Assembly (NCBI RefSeq): GCF_040797425.1 | Contig: NZ_JBFNEH010000014.1 | Location: 1-64,000 of the forward strand | Reading direction: 5' to 3' | Length of the DNA stretch: 64,000 nt | Source of the DNA: Symbiobacterium sp040797425 | GTDB taxonomy: Bacteria > Bacillota > Sulfobacillia > Symbiobacteriales > Symbiobacteriaceae | Shown: piece after piece, positions 42,901-51,007 of the stretch | Layout: every line of letters begins with the position of its first letter | Numbering within the stretch: the first letter of the stretch is position 1 | Translations under genes and position numbers: made by a program | The notes under the pieces: generated by a model | What the model was told of the DNA's origin: nothing | Database searches by the model: none | What the model saw: the letters and a program-made list of their open reading frames with translations, nothing else

Positions 42901-45900
42901 GCTCCCGTCCGGCAGCAATTGCTTGTTGTCCGCCGTAATCGTCGCCTTCAGCGCGCTCGCCGGCGAGTCGACGTCGAAGTAGGTGAGGCTCACGCCGGCC
43001 AGCGCTTCGTCCTCGAGGATCGTCCGCTGGGACTCGGTGAACTCGCTCAGTACGGGCGGGTCGTTCACCGGCTCGACGGTCAGCGGGATCTCCAGGCGGG
43101 CCTGGGCCTGGTCGTCGCGGCTCCGGGTCTCGATGATGATGGTCGCCTTGCCATACTCATCCGGCTCCGGCTCCACCACCAGGCGGCGGTGGGCCCCCGA
43201 TCCCTCGAGCCGGACGCTGTCGGCGGCCAGCAGGTAGGGGTTCTCCGGGTCGAGCGCGTAGGAAACCGAGACCTCCACCTCGCTCATGGGGGAATCGGGA
43301 TCGTAGATCTCGACCTCACGGGCGAAGTAGCCGTCTTCCTTCATGGTGATCTCCTTGCCCAGGCCGATGATCCGGGGAGCATCAGGCACGGAGTGGACAG
43401 TAACAGAGATCGGTTTCGAGTTCACGCTCGCCTGACCGTCACTGAGGGTGATCACCACCTGAGCCTGCCCGAACTGGTCCGCCGCCGGGGTGATCACGAG
43501 CTCCCGATTGGTTCCCTGGCCCGTGAAGGTGAAGCTCTCGGGCGGCAGGAGCGTCGGGTTGTCGGACGCGGCGCTGAGGAGCAGCCGATCCAGGGGGGTT
43601 TCGACGTCCCAGACCCGCAGGTCCACCATGGCCGACTCGTCCTCATTCAGTTCCACCTTCTGGGCGTACACCGTCAGTTCCGGCTCGTCGTTGATCTCGC
43701 GCACATTCACGATCAGCACCGCCGAGGCTGCCTCTGATGCGCCGCTGATGGCCGTGAGATTGATCTGCACCGGGCCGCTCTTGTCCTTGTTCGGAGTGAC
43801 CTGCAGCGTAAACGTGTCGACCCGGCCCGCGTGTTTCTCCGACACAACGATCACCGTGGCATCGTTGGCCAGGGCCTCCAGTTTGGTCCCGCCGGGGCCA
43901 TCGATGTCTTCCACCACGATCTCGAAGAACGCTGTGGTGTCCTCATCCATGTTGGCTGCGGCGGGCAGCCTGATCACCGGCGGGTCGTCCACGGGGTCAA
44001 CGATGAGTTCGAAAATCCAGGTGGCCGTCTTGTTGCCGCTGTCCTGCACAGTGACCGTGATCACCGTGGACCCGTTCGCATCTTTGAACGGACGGATGCG
44101 GAGCACCCGGTCGGTGCCGGATCCCTCGACAACGATGTAAGGCGGATCCGACGGGACCAGTTGGGTATTGCTGGAATGAATGTAGAAGGTATGGGAATCG
44201 TACGGATCGGGATCATACAGGTAGAAGGGTACGCTGACTGGCGTGTCCTCCTCGGTCCGTACCTTCTCAGGAATCCCCTCCAGGACCGGGTCGTCGTTCA
44301 CGGGGTTGACCGTGAGCGTCAGGTAGTGGGTGGTGACCATATGGTACGGGTTCTCCGCCTCCACCACTACGACCACCTTGCCGAACTTGTCGGGGGCGGG
44401 CTTCAGCTCGAGCCGGTAGTATCCCGGGCTGACCGCGGTCAGCGTGACGCGGTCGTCGGGGAGCAGGACGGCGTCGCGGGAGAACACCCGTAGGGCATGG
44501 ATCTTATCCGCAGGCGTCACGTTAAAGTGGAAGACGGCCGTCCCGTCCTCATCCACCACGGCCTCCTGCGGCAGGAGGTCGATCTTGAGCGGGGCAGAGA
44601 TCACGACGTTGAACGACTTCGACACTTCATTGGATCCATCTTTGGCCACCACCGTGATGGACGTCGTGCCCTCCAGGCCGGGCCGGGGCGTGATGGTGAG
44701 CCGCCAGCGGTCGGGCCCGGTGTTCTGCACGAGCACGGTGAGCAGGTTCTGGTCTTCGGGCGTGGCCGTTACCCTGATCCCGCTGGCCATGTCGTCCACG
44801 TCGGTGATGCGCACGATGACGTCGAACTGCGTCACGCCGAGTTCCTTGAACACGTCCGGAATGTCATCTATCACCGGCGGGTCGTCGACAATGTTCACGG
44901 AAAGCCGGAACTCGCGCTTGACCGTGACCGAGCCGTCGCTCACCTGCAGGGTGATCTGCGTCTCGCCGTGCTCGTTGGCAGCAGGCGTGAGGGTCACGGT
45001 CCACCGGCTGCGCACCTGCTCGTCCGGGACAATTTCGATGCCGCTCGCGGGCAAGAGCCTGGTGTTCGAACTGAAAACATAGAGTTCTAGCTGGTCCTCG
45101 GGATCTGGATCGTCCGCCGCCACCACGAACCGGAACGGGGTGTCCTCATCGGTCTCCGTGTCGCCCGCGGGCGCCTCGATGATCACAGGCGGGTCGTTCC
45201 TGGGCCTGATCGTGAGCGTGAACGACCCCGTCGCAGTCCCGCCCTCCGCGTCCGTCACGGTGACGAACACCTGCGTCTTGCCATACACATCCTGACGGGG
45301 TGTCCAGCTCACGCTTACCTTACCAGCGTCCTTGGTAATCGTCGGTTCCTTGTCGAACCACTGCGCCTGGTTCTCCGCCGTGACCGCCACCTGCAACTCG
45401 CCGGGGTCGGTCTCGTCGTCGGAGACCGTGAACAAGAAGGTGAGCGTCTCATCCTCATCGATCGTGAGGTCCCTCAGGCCGCTGATCTGGGGCGGCTCGT
45501 TGGTCGAGAGCACGGTCACGGGGAAAGAGTGGGTCACCGAAGTCGTGCCGTCACTCACGGTCAGCGTTACGTTGGCCTTGCCGCTCTTCTCCTTCACCGG
45601 GGTGATGGTCAGCGTCCGGCTGGCGCCGCTGCCCGTCACGGCGACCGACAGCAGTTCCGGGGCGTTCGTCGACGCCGTGACGGTGAGGTCGTCGCCGTCC
45701 CGGTCGACCACCCGGACCGTCAGTGGGTCATCCACCGCCTGCATGCCCACCTTGGGCTCACCGATCTGCACCGGCACCGTCACCGGGGCGTTCTCCGCCG
45801 TCTCGATCTGCGCGGGCGCAGACTTCACCACCGGCGGGTCGTTGACGGGCGTCACCGTCACCGCGATGGTGGCGTTGGTGTAGAGGTTGCCGGCGTCGGT

Positions 45901-46722
45901 CGCCGTCACGGTGACCGTCACGGTTCCATGCTGATCAGGTGCGGGCGTGATGGTAAGCACGCGCTTCGCACCTGCGCCCTCCACCCGCAGGCCGCTCTGC
46001 GCCACGATGGTCGTGTCACCGGAGAAGGCCGTCACCTTCACGCCGGCCGGGTCTTCGTCCCGGATCTCCAGCGGAACCTGCACGCTGCCGTCCTCCGCCA
46101 CGGTCGCCGTGGCCGGCGCCACGATCGCCGGAGGCAGGTTCCGCTTCGCCATCTCGATGCGGAAGGCGAAGTCGCTGTCGTACGCCTTCCACGCCCCGGG
46201 CTGGTGCTGGAGCAGCTGGTATCCCGGCGCGGCGTTCGGGTCGTCCACGTCAAACCAGTAGAACGTCGTGGGCTTCCCCGGCCGCGTCTCACCCGCGCTG
46301 GTCACCACCAGCGCGTAGGGCTGGTTCACGGTCAGCCACCCGCCGGCGCGCGGCTCCAGCTCCACCGTGGTCCACTGGGGCACCGTGCCCGCCTTGTACG
46401 GCGGAACCTCCGCCGCCGGCACCACGGCCTCGGCCAGCACCTCGTCGCCCAGCGCGTTGCCGGATACGGCCCGGACCTCAATCCGGAGCGCTGCCGTGTC
46501 GCCGGAGCGCGCCAGCGGCAGGCTGACCCGCTCGACCACCCCGGTCACGCCGGCCGTGAAGACCTGGGCGCAGGCGTAGTCCGCCCGGCACTCCTGCGGC
46601 ACGGGGTTGTCATTCACCCGCTCCTGTTCGCGGATCAGCTCGGCGCCGCAAGCCAGGGGAGCCAGCGCATCTGACAGCAGCAGCAGAGTCAGGGCAACGG
46701 CAAACCGTTTTACTCGGGTCAT
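39961..46722 (-). CDS. Giant S-layer protein: cadherin-like repeats, Fn3 and three SLH domains
   Basis: A 2253-residue exported surface protein. A signal peptide (residues 1 to about 27) is followed by an N-terminal sandwich domain (about 28-195), then about 13 cadherin-like/Ig-like repeats of roughly 95-110 residues (about 200-1550), most with an EDG/DEDT start and a VxPVNDPP-type end. Next come two cadherin-like beta-sandwich domains (about 1555-1735, ending in VYTINLTREPG), a fibronectin type III domain (about 1738-1834) and three C-terminal SLH domains (about 2060-2250; HWAYAIVHEMAARQVLRG, TGYPDGTFRPDVPVTRQELA). The SLH set should hold it to pyruvylated cell-wall polysaccharide. The gene is monocistronic between two terminators. 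Calcium-binding adhesion or lattice function is inferred from the repeats. Confidence 0.92.
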   Translation of the reverse strand: MTRVKRFAVALTLLLLSDALAPLACGAELIREQERVNDNPVPQECRADYACAQVFTAGVTGVVERVSLPLARSGDTAALRIEVRAVSGNALGDEVLAEAVVPAAEVPPYKAGTVPQWTTVELEPRAGGWLTVNQPYALVVTSAGETRPGKPTTFYWFDVDDPNAAPGYQLLQHQPGAWKAYDSDFAFRIEMAKRNLPPAIVAPATATVAEDGSVQVPLEIRDEDPAGVKVTAFSGDTTIVAQSGLRVEGAGAKRVLTITPAPDQHGTVTVTVTATDAGNLYTNATIAVTVTPVNDPPVVKSAPAQIETAENAPVTVPVQIGEPKVGMQAVDDPLTVRVVDRDGDDLTVTASTNAPELLSVAVTGSGASRTLTITPVKEKSGKANVTLTVSDGTTSVTHSFPVTVLSTNEPPQISGLRDLTIDEDETLTFLFTVSDDETDPGELQVAVTAENQAQWFDKEPTITKDAGKVSVSWTPRQDVYGKTQVFVTVTDAEGGTATGSFTLTIRPRNDPPVIIEAPAGDTETDEDTPFRFVVAADDPDPEDQLELYVFSSNTRLLPASGIEIVPDEQVRSRWTVTLTPAANEHGETQITLQVSDGSVTVKREFRLSVNIVDDPPVIDDIPDVFKELGVTQFDVIVRITDVDDMASGIRVTATPEDQNLLTVLVQNTGPDRWRLTITPRPGLEGTTSITVVAKDGSNEVSKSFNVVISAPLKIDLLPQEAVVDEDGTAVFHFNVTPADKIHALRVFSRDAVLLPDDRVTLTAVSPGYYRLELKPAPDKFGKVVVVVEAENPYHMVTTHYLTLTVNPVNDDPVLEGIPEKVRTEEDTPVSVPFYLYDPDPYDSHTFYIHSSNTQLVPSDPPYIVVEGSGTDRVLRIRPFKDANGSTVITVTVQDSGNKTATWIFELIVDPVDDPPVIRLPAAANMDEDTTAFFEIVVEDIDGPGGTKLEALANDATVIVVSEKHAGRVDTFTLQVTPNKDKSGPVQINLTAISGASEAASAVLIVNVREINDEPELTVYAQKVELNEDESAMVDLRVWDVETPLDRLLLSAASDNPTLLPPESFTFTGQGTNRELVITPAADQFGQAQVVITLSDGQASVNSKPISVTVHSVPDAPRIIGLGKEITMKEDGYFAREVEIYDPDSPMSEVEVSVSYALDPENPYLLAADSVRLEGSGAHRRLVVEPEPDEYGKATIIIETRSRDDQAQARLEIPLTVEPVNDPPVLSEFTESQRTILEDEALAGVSLTYFDVDSPASALKATITADNKQLLPDGSLSVVMKGFTEGDSDWYGTASIAANPAKDRYGTATITLTISDGYASASRSFRLIVTPVNDAPSFVKGPNQTVDEDAGPQKVVNWATAITPGPYEENQKVWFEVVTDNPDLFAEGPAVAPNGTLTYTPAPDAFGTAEVEVRLVDDGGTDYGGVNASPWQKFTINVRAVNDAPVIAPIPTMGTEIGQITDEIDITVTDVDSDVSQITLEVTSANPGLVPNDPEHIIVKPVAPGQWKLQLRPVEGKIGTATITVRATDAEGGTSLRPFDLIVNDLWLTGLAPSAGTMTPPFDRHVLSYSVVYSGWLPQVQVTATAQDPDVRIRVRRADDPQSNWVEAQSGKPSPPVTLSDGGGEVEVEVYSPATGIRKPYLLVFLRAKSTVAELVDLSISPGKLQPEFRPDRTSYTATVPYDVTEVTVNAQAGDAWSKVWVEGNQDLKVGLNRITVTVVAENGTSKVYTINLTREPGPMAIGAVEVETGAEWATLRFETDDTAEATVYYRPDGGEEQSRSAGYGTRHSVTLTGLQPATRYTYRIQATRGSGSDAELVSAFRTEPPEAVGLCEEGEGGVLACPATSAEKSLAQSVAPAGAQPDQVAAAVVTDLDMGAAVASLLAAEVPEAERTVVVRLDDQPYGVALLDAAALQRAAGAGATVTVSSRLGAVTLTPELVADLKLAADERLAVVLAEGQIDNRYLEVWTGVGGYRQVGEPLQVSLVRIAASGATTPIATLPSPLLLSYPVPVTDPVEAVTLAIFAQTDPTSQLQPLGGRLAPEGDRIEVAQTTTGVTVLLAYENRFEDVPPGHWAYAIVHEMAARQVLRGVSPTRFAPSQPITRGQLAAILTRALKLGQDDRFARVYYDISPYDPLAAEIGGAIRSGIMTGYPDGTFRPDVPVTRQELAVVLSRMADRLNLPGSLDRETGERLSRMADWDQVAPWAQDGVRFAVAEGLMKGRSDSTFAPLEQTTRAEAATVIKRLLDKVAPGEWR

Positions 46723-46881
46723 CCCACGTGATCCTCCCGCTTCTCCGAACTTGGCATCGAAAGCCGCCGCGTATCTGCATAAGGCTTGAAGGACTATTAC
46801 CTAAACCTTGTTCGCCCGGCGACCATGGATTTCCTTTCACCATGCGCCCTGGGGCCGCTCCCGAGCCCTGGCAGGCGGCAG

Positions 46882-46917
46882 AAAAAAAGCGGGCCGACCC
46901 GGCCTGCACGGGTCGGC
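46882..46917 (-). terminator. Intrinsic terminator after pRiA4b ORF3-like gene
   Basis: 9-bp stem GCCGACCCG/CGGGTCGGC (46893-46901 with 46909-46917) followed on the minus strand by a run of seven T (complement of 46882-46888). One of the clearest intrinsic terminators in the window. Confidence 0.92.
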
Positions 46918-47004
46918 TCTCGGCTTGCTGCTCCCTATGGGAATCGGCCCCGGTCTCCGGCTTCAGCCACGCGGACGGGCGCCGCAGGACACGGCGTTCC
47001 ATCC

Positions 47005-47463
47005 TCACGCCCGCTCCTCGTAGCACTGCCGGGCGTACTGGTCAGGGATCCAGCCCCAGCCCCAGATCGGCGTGGGCTGGCTCGGCACCGTCCCCAGCAC
47101 CTCCACGGGATCGAGGTTGGACGAGAGCACGGTGCAGTGGTGCTGCCAGTTGGCGCCGAAGTCGAACACGTAGGTGAACCGCTCTCCCCGCTTCACCTCC
47201 GCCCCCACGCGGACCTTGTCATACGGGCGCACCGCCCGCGGGTTCCCCTCCTCGGGGACGCCGAAGCAGCGTCCGTCGGCGAAGCGGAACTCGTGCAGAT
47301 GGCTGAGATCCCACCGGGCAAAGCCCAGGTCGATGGCCGTCGCCAGGTCCATGAAGGTATGGGAAGGCCCCACCAGGAAGATGCGGCCGGGCTGCGGCGC
47401 GAACTTGAGCCCTGCCCCGGATACCAGATCCACCCGAAGGGTAAACCAGCCTCTTACCGCCAA
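47005..47463 (-). CDS. pRiA4b ORF3-like protein
   Basis: A 152-residue protein of the plasmid pRiA4b ORF-3 family (PF07929 type). Typical features are the HTFMDLATAIDLGFARWDLSHLHEF-like helix-strand block (about residues 35-58), the CFGVPEEGNP segment and the FTYVFDFGANWQH block near residue 100. Molecular function is unknown; relatives often lie in mobile or accessory DNA. TTG start at 47463 with GGAGGAGG upstream. Followed by a strong terminator; an 8-bp GC hairpin lies upstream at 47484-47511. Confidence 0.75.
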   Translation of the reverse strand: MAVRGWFTLRVDLVSGAGLKFAPQPGRIFLVGPSHTFMDLATAIDLGFARWDLSHLHEFRFADGRCFGVPEEGNPRAVRPYDKVRVGAEVKRGERFTYVFDFGANWQHHCTVLSSNLDPVEVLGTVPSQPTPIWGWGWIPDQYARQCYEERA

Positions 47464-47671
47464 ATCGGTGCCTCCTCCGCAGTGCGCGGCGCTCTCCTGA
47501 GGACGCCGCGCGCCGATTGCATGGCACTACTGCTTCGCACGCCGACCGGCGAACTCCTGCACCCGCCGCAGGGAGAGGGAAAAATCTGGGCGGGGGGCTG
47601 GCAGCGCCGTTCTAGGCCTGCCCCTCGGACCATAGCCTGTGAGCGATCAACCTTCGCGAAGGAGCGGTCGC

Positions 47672-48481
47672 ATGCGGCGTGTCTGGCACCGCATCTACTC
47701 CGACTTCCTCATGCCGCCCCGCCTGGCCGAGTACCGTTCCCTCCTGGAGGCCGCCCTGAACCGGGGCTATGAGGTGCACTCGGTGCTCTCGTTCTGGCAG
47801 GCGAGCCGGGGCGGCCTGGACCCCGGTCGCCGCTACCTGATCAACCGGCACGATGTGGACACAGACGTCGGAACGGCCCTCCAGATGCACCGCATCGAGC
47901 AGGACCTCGGGGTGAGGGCCTCGTACTATTTCCGCCTACGCACCCTGAACGTGCCTTTCATGCGGGAGATCGAACGGGCGGGCAGCGAGGCCAGTAACCA
48001 CTTCGAGGAGATCGCCACCGTGAGCAAGCAGAAGGGGCTCTGCACGCGACAGCAGGTGGAGCAGCACATGCCCGAGATTCGCGCCCTTTTCCGGAGCAAC
48101 TTCACGTACGTCCGCGCCCTGACGGGGCTGCCCATGCTCACCGTGGCCTCGCACGGCGACTTCGTGAACCGACGCCTCCGGATCGCCAACCATGAGCTGC
48201 TGAACGACGACCTCCGGCGCGAGCTGGGCATTGTGGTCGAAGCCTATGACGAGTCCCTGACCAGCCTCTTCACGGAACGGTTCACCGACACCCTCTACCC
48301 CCGGTTCTGGCGCACCTACTCCCCGCTCGTGGCCATCGAGCGGGGAGACGCGGTGATCCAGATTCTCACCCATCCGCGCCACTGGCGGTCTGCGCCCCTG
48401 GTCAACCTGGCCGACAATCTGCGCCGCCTGACCGAAGGGGTGACCTACGAGGTCAGGGCCGTCATGCGCAAAGGGGCGTGA
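47672..48481 (+). CDS. WbmS-like polysaccharide deacetylase-fold protein
   Basis: A 269-residue protein resembling the WbmS-type polysaccharide deacetylase-like family of surface-polysaccharide loci. The metal-site motif NRHDVDTDVGTALQM is at about residues 68-82, SNHFEEIA in the middle may hold further ligands, and THPRHW lies near residue 237. ATG at 47672 follows AAGGAG with 7-base spacing; a longer in-frame start is less likely. It is the first gene of the polysaccharide locus and lies 6 bases before the LCP remnant. The predicted role is sugar deacetylation during surface polymer synthesis. Confidence 0.72.
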   Translation: MRRVWHRIYSDFLMPPRLAEYRSLLEAALNRGYEVHSVLSFWQASRGGLDPGRRYLINRHDVDTDVGTALQMHRIEQDLGVRASYYFRLRTLNVPFMREIERAGSEASNHFEEIATVSKQKGLCTRQQVEQHMPEIRALFRSNFTYVRALTGLPMLTVASHGDFVNRRLRIANHELLNDDLRRELGIVVEAYDESLTSLFTERFTDTLYPRFWRTYSPLVAIERGDAVIQILTHPRHWRSAPLVNLADNLRRLTEGVTYEVRAVMRKGA

Positions 48482-48487
48482 CGGCAA

Positions 48488-48790
48488 ATGGAGCGAAAGC
48501 GCATCTGGTGGTGGGCCGCGGGAGCCGCCACCCTGCTCCTGCTGGCGTACGTGAGCTGGCAGTTCGGCGTGTTCGCCCGGCCGCACCAGGCGGCGCCCCT
48601 GGTCGTGCCCAGGGCAGGGCCGCCGCCGGGCGGGGACGGGGAGCCCTTCGGCAGGGGCGATGCCATGCCGCCGGGCGAAGGAGAACCGCCAGCGGGGGGC
48701 GATCCGGCGGGAGGGAGCGCTGCTGTCCATTCCGCGCGACAGCCGCGTCCTCATCCCCGGCCGGGGGCTGGACAAGATCAACCACGCCCT
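48488..48790 (+). pseudogene. Remnant of an LCP (LytR-CpsA-Psr) family gene
   Basis: ATG at 48488 (AAAGGGG upstream) begins MERKRIWWWAAGAATLLLLA, a normal LCP membrane anchor, followed by a Pro/Gly-rich stretch. The same frame then turns into random-looking sequence. In a different frame, bases 48710-48788 encode ALLSIPRDSRVLIPGRGLDK followed by INHA, the conserved catalytic block of LCP phosphotransferases, which attach wall polymers to peptidoglycan. The 50-60 residues normally between anchor and this block are missing and the frame has shifted. Immediately after INHA the sequence changes to a sugar aminotransferase. Two deletions are therefore needed to explain this remnant. Confidence 0.72.
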
Positions 48791-49541
48791 CTTCGGCCAC
48801 CCCGCACCCCTCCCCGCCCTGCGCGAACTGGCCGACCGGCACGGGCTGCTCCTGATCGAGGACGCGTGCGAGGCGCTGGGCTCCACCCTCCACGGCGTGC
48901 CCTGCGGCAGCCCCCGGTACGCCCACGGCGCCGTGTTCGCTTTCTACCCCAACAAGCAGATCACCACGGGCGAAGGCGGCGTGGTGGTCACAGACGACGA
49001 CCGTGCGGCCGCCCTCTGCCGCAGCCTGCGCAACCAGGGGCGAGGCGAGGACGGCGCCTGGCTGACCCACGTGCGCCTCGGCTACAACTACCGCATGGAC
49101 GAGATGAGCGCCGCCGTGGGCGCCGTGCAGATGGCGCGGCTGCAAGAACTGCTGGACAGGCGGGCCCGGGTGGCCGCAGCCTACCGGCGGCGCCTGGCGG
49201 AGATCCCCGGGGTCACGCTCCCTGAGGCGGCCCCGGGGGCGCAGGTGCAGTGGTTCGTCTGGGTGGTGCGCCTGGACCCGGCCATCGACCGGGACCGGGT
49301 GATGCAGTTCCTGCTCGGCCGGGGCATCGGCTGTCGGCCTTACTTCCCCCCGATCCACCTGCAGCCGTTCTACGTCGAGGTGTTCGGCTGCAGGCCCGGG
49401 GACCTGCCGGTTACCGAGGCCGTCGCCCGGACGGTGCTGGCCCTGCCCTTCCACGGGGGCCTGAGCGATGCGGAGATCGACGAGGTCGCCGCGGCGCTGG
49501 CGGAGGCGGTCGTTTGCGCCGCTGTGCGCGGTGGACGGTGA
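48660..49541 (+). pseudogene. DegT/DnrJ/EryC1-type sugar aminotransferase, N-terminus replaced by LCP fragment
   Basis: From about base 48789 to 49541 the frame encodes the C-terminal 250 residues of a PLP-dependent nucleotide-sugar aminotransferase: LFGHPAPLPALRELADRHG, LLIEDACEALGS, the PLP-lysine segment FAFYPNKQITTGEGG, VRLGYNYRMDEMSAA and a normal C-terminus. About 150 N-terminal residues, which hold substrate- and phosphate-binding parts of the fold, are missing. In their place the same frame carries LCP-derived sequence (48710-48788). The open frame is uninterrupted from 48660, so a hybrid protein could be made, but an active aminotransferase is unlikely. Confidence 0.75.
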
Positions 49542-49829
49542 CAGGTGCTGGATCACCGGCGGATGGCCAGTCGCAGGAGTGGCGTGCGGCGCCAGATCCG
49601 GGTCGATGCCGGGTGCTGGGCCGAGAGCGATGAGGGTGGAAGGGCGCCGGATGGCGCGTCTCGCGCAGCCGGTGGTAAACTATGGGTAGTGGCGGCAGGC
49701 GGGATGACCCGCTAGCTCCGGCGGTGGGATGGCGCGGGTGCGGCCGTGCGGGATCGACGGGCACACGCCCCCACCCCCGGGGCTCACTGGTTGCCAAGCC
49801 ACAAACCCGTGATGAAGGAGCGGTTGCGC

Positions 49830-50468
49830 ATGAAGATCGCCGTGATCGGGGCCAGCGGTAAGGCCGGTAGGTTGATCGTGGAAGAAGCCGTCAACCGCGG
49901 GCATGAGGTAACCGCGATTGTGCGCGACGCGAAGAAGGTCACCCGGCCAGACGTCAAGGTGGTGGAGAAGAGCATCTTCGACCTGACGGCGGAGGACCTC
50001 AAGCCCTACGACGTGGTGGTGAACGCCTTCGGCGCCCCGCCCGGAGAGGAGCAGGCCCACGTTGACGCAGGGCGCACGCTGATCCGGGCGCTGAAGGGGA
50101 CCGACGTGCGCCTCATCGTCGTGGGCGGCGCCGGGAGCCTCTACACCGACGAGAGCAAGACCCTCAGGGTGCTGGACGCCCCGGGGTTCCCGGAGGCGTA
50201 CAAGCCCACCGCCAGAGGGCAGGCCCGCAATCTCGAGGACCTGCGCGCCACCACAGACGTGAAGTGGACGTTCATCAGCCCGTCGGCCGTGTTCGATCCT
50301 AACGGCAAGCGAACGGGCCAGTACCGCACGGGGAAAGACGTGCTGCTGCATAACTCCCGGGGCGAGAGCTACATCAGCTATGCCGACTACGCCATCGCCG
50401 TGCTCGATGAAATCGAGAAACCGAAGCACTTAAACGAACGGTTTACGGTTGTCGGAGAGAAGGAGTGA
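49830..50468 (+). CDS. NAD(P)H-binding atypical SDR protein (YwnB/NmrA-like)
   Basis: A 212-residue atypical short-chain dehydrogenase-like protein with the dinucleotide-binding motif IGASGKAG at residues 5-12, an NAFGAPPGEEQ segment and VGGAGSLY near residue 95. This is the family often annotated as NAD(P)-dependent epimerase or Rrf2-linked NADH-flavin reductase; some members sense NADP(H) rather than catalyse. ATG at 49830 lies behind AAGGAG. Preceded by 288 bases with no recognised gene, and followed by an intrinsic terminator, so it is transcribed alone. Confidence 0.85.
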   Translation: MKIAVIGASGKAGRLIVEEAVNRGHEVTAIVRDAKKVTRPDVKVVEKSIFDLTAEDLKPYDVVVNAFGAPPGEEQAHVDAGRTLIRALKGTDVRLIVVGGAGSLYTDESKTLRVLDAPGFPEAYKPTARGQARNLEDLRATTDVKWTFISPSAVFDPNGKRTGQYRTGKDVLLHNSRGESYISYADYAIAVLDEIEKPKHLNERFTVVGEKE

Positions 50469-50539
50469 CAGACGCCACCGGTCAGCGTTCCTGACTGGCT
50501 CGGTGCGTGGTCGTTCCTCAGCGGCAACACGGCCCGACA

Positions 50540-50569
50540 AGAGCGGTGCACGTACGCACCGCTCTTTTT
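50540..50569 (+). terminator. Intrinsic terminator after SDR gene
   Basis: Perfect 10-bp stem AGAGCGGTGC/GCACCGCTCT (50540-50549 with 50556-50565), 6-base loop and TTTT. Strong intrinsic terminator. Confidence 0.92.
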
Positions 50570-50645
50570 CATGCCCGCCCAGCGGCTCGTCGGGCGCCTG
50601 CCGACGCCCCAGTTCGCACCCGCCCCCTCGCCGCCTCCTCCGTCT

Positions 50646-50902
50646 TGTCCCCCTTACGGCGGGGTGTTGGTCATCCTGCCACCATCCTCGCGCTGCCTCC
50701 CATTTTCCTCACCGTGCTTACGCCATCAAGCTGGTCCCTCCCGCCTCATCCTTCCGGTGCCTACCATCCCCCTTCTCCGCTCTTGCGGCAGCGAGGTGGT
50801 CACCCCGCCGTCGTCCTTCTGGTGCGTCCCATTCCCCTCACCGCCGTGGCGGCACCGAGGTGGTCACCTCGCCGCCGTCCTGCCGCTGCCTCCCATACCC
50901 CC
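50646..50902. repeat. Degenerate tandem repeat, four copies of about 64-65 bp
   Basis: Four head-to-tail units: about 50646-50708, 50709-50772, 50773-50837 and 50838-50902. Shared blocks are GAGGTGGTCAC-CCGCC in the first half and GGTGC-TCCCAT-CCCC-TCACCG at the unit ends. The period is not a multiple of three and every frame is low-quality, so it is not coding. It fills the space between the terminator at 50569 and the gene at 51008; the rest of that spacer shows nothing else. Confidence 0.75.
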
Positions 50903-51007
50903 ACCGTCCTTGGAACGCCACGGAGAGCACAGTCGGGGGTTGCGGTCGTAACGATGGCGCGATATGATGGCGACATTATCAGAATAATGACAGAGGGGGT
51001 TGCATGC

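Noticed and set aside
50646..50902. CRISPR array
   Set aside because: The units are divergent along their whole length, and there is no short constant repeat alternating with variable spacers. No cas genes are present.
50507..51007. Long N-terminal extension of the RNA-ligase-like gene
   Set aside because: The upstream frame translates the 64-65 bp tandem repeats and a terminator. The 2H domain starts just after the TTG at 51008, which has a good ribosome binding site.
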